Below are positions 1 to 5,506 of a stretch of DNA of 15,170 bases, one piece after another. This DNA is from Bacteroidales bacterium. GTDB lineage: Bacteria; Bacteroidota; Bacteroidia; Bacteroidales; UBA3824. Within the stretch, counting starts at the first letter, position 1, and every line of letters begins with the position of its first letter. Both the position numbers and the translations under genes were made by a program. The stretch is from the NCBI GenBank assembly GCA_017645985.1, contig JAGCNK010000186.1, forward strand, positions 1 through 15,170, given 5' to 3'. The notes below the pieces were generated by a model. It did no database searches. It worked only from the letters and a program-made list of their open reading frames with translations, and was not told where the DNA came from.

Positions 1-299
1 ATTATCGCTATAAGAATTACTTGGATGTTTACTGATGTGCAAAATATTCTTTTAAGTTTTTCTAAATCTCCTTTGCCGAGTTCAAATGTTATAAATCTGC
101 TTATTGCACTAGACAGAGACCCGCTCAAAATTCCGAACATCGCCACCACTCCGCCAACAACATTGTATATTCCGTAGTCTTCAACGCCAAGGGCGCTCAA
201 AATTACACGGCTCGTATAAAGCGTCACTCCCATCGTCAGGAGCATACGGAAATATAGCAGCAGCGTATTCTTCGCTATTCTTGCAGAAGATGAAGGCAT
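1..299 (-). CDS. Polysaccharide flippase (Wzx/MATE-like), N-terminal part, runs off left edge
   Basis: This is the start of a lipid-linked oligosaccharide flippase that would move repeat units across the inner membrane for capsule or exopolysaccharide assembly. The visible 99 residues begin MPSSSARIAKNTLLLYFRML and contain the first two hydrophobic segments (about residues 12-30 and 40-62), with the family-typical stretches YTSRVILSALG, DYGIYNVVGGVVAMF and AISRFITFELGKG. The reading frame is open to position 1, so this copy looks intact as far as it can be seen. The ATG at 299-297 lies 4 bp after the stop codon of the toxin-like gene, so it is probably co-transcribed and translationally coupled with that gene. 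A severed second copy of the same head lies at 1423-1677. Family assignment is from sequence pattern; the transported sugar cannot be inferred. Confidence 0.85.
   Translation of the reverse strand, partial: MPSSSARIAKNTLLLYFRMLLTMGVTLYTSRVILSALGVEDYGIYNVVGGVVAMFGILSGSLSSAISRFITFELGKGDLEKLKRIFCTSVNIQVILIAI
70..283 (-). repeat. Flippase-head repeat, copy A (intact gene)
   Basis: This 214-bp segment aligns without gaps to 1442-1655 in the same orientation. By hand count about 39 positions differ (about 82% identical), mostly at third codon positions; about 66 of 72 aligned amino acids are the same. Identity falls away at the flippase start codon on one side and just after the GKG codons on the other. 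Confidence 0.85.
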
Positions 300-303
300 A
301 AAT

Positions 304-774
304 CTATATTAAACCAAACCGTTTCAGAATCTTCTTTGGAGCGTCTTCGTATGATACTACGGCGTCTTTGATGTATTGAAGATCTTCATCATCAATCTTG
401 CCGCGCAGACTATTGCCGACAAACAATTCAGTAAACCTAATTTTGGAAATTTGCTTAAAGTCGGAACAATCAACAAAACGGTCTTTCCCTTCAAGAAAGG
501 AATATTTAGACGCTTTAAGTTGATAATGCAAATTCTTACGTTCTAATGGAAGGTGTTGATTAATAATGCTGTTGATTACAACAAAACCGAAAGCGTTACC
601 GGCATCGTCGATGCCGAGGATAACAAAAAATTTATTTCTTGAATCATCGTCTCTTTTGGGTACTATGCCATCTTTGGGTTCAAACTTCAATCTGAATACA
701 TCACCAATCTCAGCACTGTTGGAAATCAAATTGCTTTTGACACCATCAGATAATATGTCGCCAATATTCGTCAT
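304..774 (-). CDS. PemK/MazF-like toxin candidate (copy A)
   Basis: This 156-residue protein looks like a small SH3-barrel toxin of the PemK/MazF type. Residues 24-27 read GDVF, the usual opening strand. They are followed by a charged RNKFFVILG stretch (46-54), where MazF proteins have an RP-x-V motif, by VVINSIIN (65-72) in place of the active-site 'P-x-T/S' strand, and by a late VGNSLRGKIDDEDL segment (119-132) typical of the last barrel strand and helix. Key MazF residues are only loosely matched, so RNase activity is an inference. Its ATG directly abuts the TAG stop of the antitoxin-like gene (775-777), and its own stop lies 4 bp before the flippase ATG. A diverged paralogue is at 1678-2118; the shared positions (GD-x-F, RNKFFV, NS-x-INQ, KYSFL, DC, VG-x-L, RFG) probably mark the functional core. 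Confidence 0.6.
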   Translation of the reverse strand: MTNIGDILSDGVKSNLISNSAEIGDVFRLKFEPKDGIVPKRDDDSRNKFFVILGIDDAGNAFGFVVINSIINQHLPLERKNLHYQLKASKYSFLEGKDRFVDCSDFKQISKIRFTELFVGNSLRGKIDDEDLQYIKDAVVSYEDAPKKILKRFGLI

Positions 775-1344
775 CTACGCCAAAAATCTGTCAAAAGATT
801 CCTGTTCTTCAATGTATTTTACAAACTCTTTTTTCGCCCCTCCTGCTAATGCAATATCGTAGGAGTCTATCAATGAATTATGTTGTTTCTCCCACGCTTT
901 TTTCCAAGCAGTATCGTGCGACTTTTTAGATAGCAACAAAGATGATACGGAAATGTTGTCATCATAGGATTCGTCCAAGTCTCTGATGTCGGCTATGCTC
1001 AATTCGTCCATATCGGGCTTCTCATTTGGACGAATGAAATAATAACATTCCGCCTCCCCTGGCAAAAATGCTTTGGACAAATCTATAAGTTCTTCACTTG
1101 GAGATTCTAGTGTCTTACCAACTGTAATTTTCAGTGCATTATACAAAAAGGATGGTACAGGTCCCCTCTCCAATGCGCAGAAATTGTCCTTAATGAGATG
1201 TTTGCCGTACTTTGCATAATGTTTGCGCTCTGCGAAATAAAGAATTTTAAACAAATGAATAAAATCCATCTCCCCGCACTTGTTCAACACATAAAGTGCT
1301 GCGGCCTTCAATTTTGATATGTCGTCATTTGCCATCATCTTCAT
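775..1344 (-). CDS. Panacea (DUF4065/SocA-like) antitoxin candidate (copy A)
   Basis: This 189-residue protein matches the Panacea/DUF4065 family. The signature is in the N-terminal half: LFKILYFAERKHYAKYGKHL, then the short GPVP stretch, followed by LYNALK. Toward the C-terminus an LDES stretch and SHDTAWKKAW are shared with the paralogue at 2118-2663. Panacea domains are known as antitoxins that pair with many unrelated toxins, and the gene order antitoxin-then-toxin with abutting stop and start codons (TAGATG) fits such a module. The start is ATG at 1344-1342; in-frame ATG codons at residues 3 and 4 are alternatives. A strong sigma-ABfr promoter ends about 18 bp upstream, giving an almost leaderless mRNA. 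Function is inferred from family and context. Confidence 0.75.
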   Translation of the reverse strand: MKMMANDDISKLKAAALYVLNKCGEMDFIHLFKILYFAERKHYAKYGKHLIKDNFCALERGPVPSFLYNALKITVGKTLESPSEELIDLSKAFLPGEAECYYFIRPNEKPDMDELSIADIRDLDESYDDNISVSSLLLSKKSHDTAWKKAWEKQHNSLIDSYDIALAGGAKKEFVKYIEEQESFDRFLA

Positions 1345-1361
1345 TGAAATTAAATTCTGTA

Positions 1362-1393
1362 CAAAGTTAAGAACTAACTATCAATCTTCCAAA
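1362..1393 (-). promoter_or_regulatory. sigma-ABfr promoter for TA pair A
   Basis: On the minus strand the -33 box TTTG (1393-1390) and the -7 box TAACTTTG (1369-1362) are separated by exactly 20 bp, a full match to the Bacteroidetes promoter consensus. Transcription should begin near 1355, about 11 nt before the ATG at 1344. The promoter sits in sequence between the severed flippase head and the antitoxin gene. Confidence 0.75.
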
Positions 1394-1422
1394 TATAATC
1401 AAGTTATTATTTTCCGTCATTA

Positions 1423-1677
1423 TTATAATACAGTAAAGTTGCCTTTGCCAAGTTCAAATGTTATGAATCTGCTTATCGCTGCCGACAGCGATCCGCTCAA
1501 TATGCTGAACATTGCCACCACGCCACCTACAACATTGTAGATTCCGTAGTCTTCTATTCCGAGAGCATTGAGGATGACGCGGCTTGTGTACAACGACACT
1601 CCCATTGTCAGGAGCATACGAAAGTATAGCAGCAGCGTATTTTTTGCTATTCTTGAAGTATTTGATGCTGATGTCAT
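1423..1677 (-). pseudogene. Severed 5' head of a Wzx flippase gene (85 codons)
   Basis: The ORF starts MTSASNTSRIAKNTLLLYFR and follows the intact flippase at 1-299 through FELGKG, then reads only NFTVL before a TAA stop. A normal flippase has 400-500 residues, so this is a truncated gene that encodes at most two membrane segments. Homology to the intact copy ends near 1442. Its ATG (1677-1675) directly follows the TAA of the toxin-like gene (TAAATG), the same tight coupling as the intact copy. The reading frame is clean over the shared part and the changes are mostly silent, so the sequence evolved as a working flippase until recently. It may still be translated as a short membrane peptide. 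Confidence 0.8.
1442..1655 (-). repeat. Flippase-head repeat, copy B (severed gene)
   Basis: This is the partner of 70-283: same orientation, no gaps, about 82% identical by hand count. The segment between the two copies carries one complete antitoxin-toxin pair and its promoter, so recombination between the repeats would delete exactly one pair and restore a single pair ahead of an intact flippase. Confidence 0.85.
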
Positions 1678-2118
1678 TTAGATTATTCCAAATCGCAAAA
1701 GATTTGCTTTCTTTTCTCTTGGACTTTCTTTGATTGTGCCGATTACCAAATACAAGTCATCATCTTGCAAACGCCCAACGAATTTGCCTTTTGTGAATTT
1801 GCTAAGTGGTGCAGTCTTCAATTGGAGACAGTCGATAAAAGAATTGTAACGAAGGAACGAATATTTTTCCGCTTTGATTGGCATGTGAAAATCTCTGATA
1901 AGAGGACTCATGTTCTGATTAATTTTAGAATTGACTATTACACCGCCATATACATTGCCCTCATTATCAAAACCAAGCACTACAAAAAACTTGTTACGGA
2001 ATGCATCGCTTCCTTTGGGAGTAATGCCGTCCTGATTGTCCAATTCTAAAACGAATATATCGCCTTGTTTTATGGTGTCCTTAACAAGACTTTCTGCTAC
2101 GTTATTTGGAATATCCAT
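1678..2118 (-). CDS. PemK/MazF-like toxin candidate (copy B)
   Basis: This 146-residue paralogue of the protein at 304-774 shares its order of motifs: GDIF (19-22), DGI-x-PK (30-35), RNKFFVVLGFD (41-51), GGVIVNSKINQ (58-68), KAEKYSFL (82-89), FIDC (94-97), KFVGRLQDDDL (112-122) and a terminal LLRFGII. Outside these blocks the two copies differ strongly, so they are old paralogues or separate acquisitions. The start codon ATG (2118-2116) shares one base with the TAA stop of the antitoxin gene (TAATG). The stop is directly followed by the ATG of the severed flippase head. A toxin role is inferred from the SH3-barrel-like pattern and from the Panacea neighbour; no catalytic residue can be assigned with certainty. 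Confidence 0.6.
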   Translation of the reverse strand: MDIPNNVAESLVKDTIKQGDIFVLELDNQDGITPKGSDAFRNKFFVVLGFDNEGNVYGGVIVNSKINQNMSPLIRDFHMPIKAEKYSFLRYNSFIDCLQLKTAPLSKFTKGKFVGRLQDDDLYLVIGTIKESPREKKANLLRFGII

Positions 2119-2663
2119 TATGCAAGAGCCTTGTCAATTATGCTTTGTTCTTTGATGTATTCCAACATTTCGTGGGTGGCGTTGGCTGCCTCAGCAATCG
2201 AAATGGAGTCCATTATGTCGGATTCGCTGTGGTAAGCCTTGCTCCATGCGTTATCGTGCGATTTTTCTTTCAGTTGATTGAAAGTAAGTCCTGCATTTTC
2301 AGCAATTGATTCGTCAAGACATTCGATTTCTGACTTTGAAATAAAGTCGATGTTTGCAGCTCTGTTTGCCAACAAAATATTAGGAGCGTCGTCTCCCGCA
2401 AACGAAACCTCAGCCTGCAACATATTGGTTAATTCATGGTCAAGCCTATGACTGTTTCTGATGGCATGGTAAAGGTTGTCAGCCACTGGACCATAATCGT
2501 ATGCCCTGAAATCATCGGCAGTAATCCGACTGCCCCATTTCACCAAGTGTTTTTGCTCGGCGAAATAGAGTATCTTCAATATATGGTAGATATCTGTGCC
2601 TTTGGTAGCGTTCAGGATGTACAACATCACTTCCACAAGGCATTTCTTTTCAAATATAGTCAT
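2118..2663 (-). CDS. Panacea (DUF4065/SocA-like) antitoxin candidate (copy B)
   Basis: This 181-residue protein of the Panacea/DUF4065 family carries HILKILYFAEQKHLVKWGSR early on, then RAYDYGPVADNLYHAIR, and later LDES and SHDNAWSKAY, all matched by the copy at 775-1344. It is probably the antitoxin of the downstream toxin-like gene, with which it overlaps by one base. The ATG at 2663-2661 lies about 10 nt after the predicted transcription start, so the message is close to leaderless. The rest of the sequence is only weakly similar to copy A, which would allow each antitoxin to be specific for its own partner. It could also be a repressor of its own promoter, but no DNA-binding motif is obvious. 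Confidence 0.75.
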   Translation of the reverse strand: MTIFEKKCLVEVMLYILNATKGTDIYHILKILYFAEQKHLVKWGSRITADDFRAYDYGPVADNLYHAIRNSHRLDHELTNMLQAEVSFAGDDAPNILLANRAANIDFISKSEIECLDESIAENAGLTFNQLKEKSHDNAWSKAYHSESDIMDSISIAEAANATHEMLEYIKEQSIIDKALA

Positions 2664-2679
2664 ATCGCAATATTTTTGG

Positions 2680-2711
2680 CAAATATATATTTTTTTAGGT
2701 ATGCTACCAAA
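2680..2711 (-). promoter_or_regulatory. sigma-ABfr promoter for TA pair B
   Basis: On the minus strand TTTG (2711-2708) and TATATTTG (2687-2680) are 20 bp apart, a full consensus match. Predicted start of transcription is near 2673, about 10 nt before the antitoxin ATG. The -33 box sits directly beside the end of the candidate small frameshifted ORF (2704). Confidence 0.75.
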
Positions 2712-2890
2712 TTATTCTGTCTAATGGCAAATCATACATAAATTCTTCTAATCCATATCCCTCGAAACATACGTCCAAAAAGTTAAATTTTCTGCAATAC
2801 AAAGGGACACCCCGATTTCTCGGCAGTTTTGCAAGCTGGTTGCAACTGGTTTATAATCACCGTTTTATTGATATCCAACAAAGCAGTCAT
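2704..2890 (-). pseudogene. Small frameshifted ORF between upxY and TA pair B
   Basis: A 35-codon ORF (ATG 2890 to TAA 2783) begins MTALLDINKTVIINQLQP. Its stop lies in the string ATT-TAA-C. Reading on in the +1 frame from this point gives INFLDVCFEGYGLEEFMYDL and ends at a TAG at 2704, so skipping one base would give a protein of about 61 residues. Both parts look like real protein sequence (mixed polarity, no low complexity), but I recognise no family. It could be a small gene broken by a one-base insertion, a +1 recoded gene, the remnant of a longer gene, or chance. The -7-like box at 2936-2943 lies about 50 bp upstream. It takes the place where upxZ often stands in Bacteroides capsule operons, but it does not resemble UpxZ. 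Confidence 0.35.
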
Positions 2891-2910
2891 TATTATTATT
2901 TATGTATCAC

Positions 2911-2925
2911 CACGTAAATAACGTG
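2911..2925. other. Small dyad CACGT-N5-ACGTG
   Basis: Perfect 5-bp inverted repeat with a 5-bp spacer, located between the -7-like box at 2936-2943 and the small ORF start at 2890. It could be an operator half-site pair or a weak hairpin; no T-tract follows on the minus strand, so it is not an intrinsic terminator for upxY. Confidence 0.3.
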
Positions 2926-2935
2926 AAAAACAATG

Positions 2936-2943
2936 CAAAGTTA
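2936..2943 (-). promoter_or_regulatory. -7-like box TAACTTTG downstream of upxY
   Basis: A full match to TAnnTTTG on the minus strand, but with no TTTG at the required spacing upstream. It would start a transcript near 2929 that covers the CACGT dyad and the small ORF. Only the -7 element supports it. Confidence 0.35.
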
Positions 2944-2966
2944 CAAAATATAAAGGCTCAGGGTAT

Positions 2967-2986
2967 CTTAACAAATCTTAACAAAT
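2967..2986. repeat. Tandem 10-mer CTTAACAAAT x2
   Basis: Two exact head-to-tail copies of CTTAACAAAT (2967-2976, 2977-2986), one helical turn apart, begin 16 bp past the upxY stop codon. The one-turn spacing is what tandem protein-binding sites show, but no regulator can be named. With 2911-2943 it makes up most of the visible structure of the 338-bp gap 2664-3001. Confidence 0.4.
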
Positions 2987-3001
2987 CGTTATAATATACC
3001 G

Positions 3002-3547
3002 CTACACGAATTTCAGAAAGGCGGACGGCACAAAGGCTATTGCCACAGCCAGAACGTTCTCCAGCTTGACCACCACTCTCCTATTGTTGTCAACCCTTAT
3101 CACGCAGCCCTCGATTCCGGCAAAGGGCCCGTCGGTGATCACTACCTTGCGGCCTACCTTGTTGGCTACCCTGTCGTAGTCGAGATAGATGACCGAGTCG
3201 CCGGAGTGTGACGCCACTCTGATAAAATTGTCCATCGAGCGGTCGGGAATGGTGATGATTTCGGCACGGGCGTTTTTTTGAAGCGGGCGAGTCATCATAT
3301 AGCGCAGGGGCGAGAACTCCTCCTCGGTCATTTTCAGTTCGGTGAGTTTCTCGCGCGACGAATGGACGAACAAAAGGTTGTGGATTGCGGGCAGAGTCTC
3401 CAGCTTCTTATGTCCTCCGTGTATCACAAACTGCTGTTTCACTGGCATAAAGTTTTCAATGCCGAGGTTGTCGAGGCTCTCTTTTACCTTTGTTTCGCGG
3501 TTGTATGTCACCCGCATCGGGAACCATAAGATGTCTTTTCTGTCCAC
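3002..3547 (-). CDS. upxY: UpxY-family transcription antiterminator (NusG paralogue)
   Basis: This 181-residue protein is a specialised NusG of the UpxY type, which binds RNA polymerase and lets it read through the long polysaccharide operon it heads. Residues 8-110 form the NGN domain, opening with WFPMRVTYNRETKVKESL and the IENFMP stretch. Residues 132-160 form a KOW domain (GRKVVITDGPFAGIEGCV, then RRVVVKLEN). Length and domain order fit the family. The start is GTG (3547-3545); no in-frame ATG precedes it, and the next ATG (residue 11) would remove the conserved Trp. A -7 box at 3576-3583 gives a leader of only about 22 nt, much shorter than the leaders on which UpxY proteins act in Bacteroides fragilis. 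No upxZ-like gene follows. The promoter is not flanked by visible inverted repeats, so there is no sign of invertase-type phase variation. Confidence 0.85.
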   Translation of the reverse strand: MDRKDILWFPMRVTYNRETKVKESLDNLGIENFMPVKQQFVIHGGHKKLETLPAIHNLLFVHSSREKLTELKMTEEEFSPLRYMMTRPLQKNARAEIITIPDRSMDNFIRVASHSGDSVIYLDYDRVANKVGRKVVITDGPFAGIEGCVIRVDNNRRVVVKLENVLAVAIAFVPSAFLKFV

Positions 3548-3575
3548 AATAATGTATTTTTGTTTATTGACGCTA

Positions 3576-3583
3576 CAAAGATA
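3576..3583 (-). promoter_or_regulatory. Candidate -7 box of the upxY promoter
   Basis: TATCTTTG on the minus strand fits TAnnTTTG; transcription would begin near 3569. At the expected -33 position the sequence is GC-rich (in ACGCCGCCGG) and has no TTTG, so the promoter is weaker than the others here or needs an activator. It lies back to back with the polymerase promoter 30 bp away. Confidence 0.5.
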
Positions 3584-3612
3584 ATGGTAAAAATTAGAAT
3601 ACGCCGCCGGTT

Positions 3613-3644
3613 TTTGGACAAAAAAAGATTTTTTTCTATTTTTG
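3613..3644 (+). promoter_or_regulatory. sigma-ABfr promoter of the polymerase gene
   Basis: TTTG (3613-3616), 20 bp, TATTTTTG (3637-3644): a full match. Transcription should begin near 3651, which lies inside the longer open frame that starts at 3560 and therefore favours the ATG at 3668 as the true start. Confidence 0.75.
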
Positions 3645-3667
3645 CGCTGAATATTACAGTTATCATT

Positions 3668-5455
3668 ATGGCATACATTATACTGCTGCTGTATGCGGCA
3701 TTGGTTTTTCTTACTATCAAGACTAAACAGACTTTCACTCCTGCCGGAGCTATGGTGTTTGTGTGGACCACTCTCACTAGCATACTTTTGATTTTCTTCC
3801 GCGACTGGGTAACGCTCAGATACTCAGGCCTGTTTTATATGGTGGCTGGGGTGTCTGCTTTTCTTATCGGATCCATTGTTGCACAAAAGACTGCCAAGTC
3901 CACGAATAAAATTGTTCTATTGAGATTCAACCGAAGAATGGTTGCCCCTGTGCTAGGCGTTATCATAGCATTAGGTTTTGTAAATCCGGTTTACAGCATT
4001 TATGCCAACGGGTTCTCGTTGTCTAACATGTTCGCAATAGAAGACCTCACCAATATGACAAAGGAGTTTTCTACAATCAGATACTCAAAAGAAGACGCTA
4101 CCTATTCCAAGTATATACAGATTTTCCTCACCTTTACTTACGCGGCACCACTGGCCGGAGGATTCTGTTGGCTGTTGGTCAAACGTGTGTGGCTAAAGGT
4201 GTTGTGCATTTGTTCAGTACTGCCCTGCCTAATCATAACAATATCGCAAAGCGCCAAGCTGCCTGCTATTTCAGCGCTACTATTCTTCATAGCCGGAATA
4301 ATCACTGCAATTGTATCATACAATATTAAGATAAAGATTACACTCAAGCTCATCACCACTGGCGTGTGTGTAGCCATCTTGTTCTTTTCGGGATTATTCT
4401 ACTCATTATTAACTCGCTGGGGCGAAGAAATAACAGACTACAAAATTGAAAGAAACAAAATATCTTTTTTTGATTACGCATTTGGCTCAATAATGTGTTT
4501 TGACGAATGGTTTTACAACGAAACCCACAACATAGACTACTCCACAACCCTTTTGCATAATTCTAAACTTTTCCGCCTCGGATTCTTCCAAAAGGTGGAA
4601 AACGGTGTGCGTGTAGACTTCAACCCTGCTGTTTCCAACGCTGGAGTTGAGACCTACGGACGAGAAAATGACGAATTCCAGTACGATTCCATCACCAATT
4701 ACACGATACAATTCGAAGTACAATGCAATGTAAAGCCAGATTCTGTGATAATATCTCTTTTCAGCCAAAAGGCACATCCTAAAGGTCATTTCTTTATTAA
4801 AATAGAAAACGAGGAACAGATTGCACCCGACAAATGGCGTTACAGCCAAACATTCGCGGTAGACAGTTCCCGTTCGTTGGTACGCACCCCTGATATCATT
4901 TTGTCGCTCGACAGTGCAAGTTATTTTGAGATTACAAAACTCCGTCTAGACACAGGCACTGTGGCTCAACCTTGGGTCAACGGTAGCGGCAATATGTTTT
5001 ACAGAGACAACAGTCTTAAATTTGGAAAGATTACTTTCATGGGGATTTTCAACGCATTAGGACTGGTAAAACGGCAATTAGGTCTTTATAGAGATTTTGT
5101 GTATTTCGGCAGATTGGACAAAACTATGAGATCAAATGTGTATTCAGCATTCCGATTAATAATAGAAGATTTCGGAAAGGTATTTGGATTGGTTTTTCTG
5201 CTAATTATGGGATTTATTTCCCGTACAGCCATCACATTCATCCAACAAAGAAAGCATGTATTCATCTGTCAATGCTTGTTGGTGGCCATATACAGCTACG
5301 TTTTCTGGAGCTTTGCCACTTCCATTTGGGTGTATACATCCAACATTTGCGCCTTCGGACTAAGTTTCTTCTTATTCAGCATCCTTCAAAAACCACTTCA
5401 CGGAGACACGTGGGTGACAAAAATAGTCAAAAAGCTGAAATCAAAACAGAAATAA
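3668..5455 (+). CDS. Wzy-type oligosaccharide repeat-unit polymerase with inserted carbohydrate-binding-like domain
   Basis: This inner-membrane protein of 595 residues would join polysaccharide repeat units on the periplasmic side. About eight hydrophobic segments lie in residues 1-246 and three in 503-572. The large loop between them holds the polymerase-typical region FFDYAFGSIMCFDEWFYN (267-284) and, after a break, FGKITFMGIFNALG (452-465) and SNVYSAFRLIIEDFGKVFG (489-507). Between these family blocks sits an extra stretch (about 305-448; 4580-5011) that is soluble and beta-rich and ends ITKLRLDTGTVAQPW, a closing pattern common in jelly-roll carbohydrate-binding and tail-fibre domains. 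The start at 3668 is preferred because the promoter lies at 3613-3644. The gene is divergent from upxY, outside the main operon, and has its own terminator. The sugar specificity and the role of the insert are unknown. Confidence 0.75.
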   Translation: MAYIILLLYAALVFLTIKTKQTFTPAGAMVFVWTTLTSILLIFFRDWVTLRYSGLFYMVAGVSAFLIGSIVAQKTAKSTNKIVLLRFNRRMVAPVLGVIIALGFVNPVYSIYANGFSLSNMFAIEDLTNMTKEFSTIRYSKEDATYSKYIQIFLTFTYAAPLAGGFCWLLVKRVWLKVLCICSVLPCLIITISQSAKLPAISALLFFIAGIITAIVSYNIKIKITLKLITTGVCVAILFFSGLFYSLLTRWGEEITDYKIERNKISFFDYAFGSIMCFDEWFYNETHNIDYSTTLLHNSKLFRLGFFQKVENGVRVDFNPAVSNAGVETYGRENDEFQYDSITNYTIQFEVQCNVKPDSVIISLFSQKAHPKGHFFIKIENEEQIAPDKWRYSQTFAVDSSRSLVRTPDIILSLDSASYFEITKLRLDTGTVAQPWVNGSGNMFYRDNSLKFGKITFMGIFNALGLVKRQLGLYRDFVYFGRLDKTMRSNVYSAFRLIIEDFGKVFGLVFLLIMGFISRTAITFIQQRKHVFICQCLLVAIYSYVFWSFATSIWVYTSNICAFGLSFFLFSILQKPLHGDTWVTKIVKKLKSKQK

Positions 5456-5456
5456 A

Positions 5457-5486
5457 AAAAGGAATCCGACAAAATGGATTCCTTTT
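5457..5486. terminator. Bidirectional intrinsic terminator
   Basis: An 11-bp perfect stem (AAAAGGAATCC with GGATTCCTTTT) and an 8-nt loop starts 2 bp after the polymerase stop codon. T-tracts flank it on both strands, so it can end transcription from the polymerase gene and from the convergent acyl-CoA ligase gene. Confidence 0.9.
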
Positions 5487-5506
5487 ATATAGACTAGATT
5501 AATTGC

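Noticed and set aside
2831..2851. Imperfect direct repeat GCAAGCTGGTT / GCAACTGGTT
   Set aside because: It lies inside the small ORF, differs in length by one base and has no partner elsewhere; not enough for an attachment site.
2664..3001. Insertion sequence remnant in the upxY downstream gap
   Set aside because: No terminal inverted repeats, target duplication or transposase-like residues could be found.
3560..3667. 36-codon N-terminal extension of the polymerase (start MFIDATKIM...)
   Set aside because: A full-consensus promoter lies inside it (3613-3644), and the sequence from 3668 begins directly with a membrane segment as in the family.
3548..3667. Invertible promoter ahead of upxY as in phase-variable Bacteroides capsules
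   Set aside because: I see no inverted repeats flanking the promoter region and no recombinase gene in the window.
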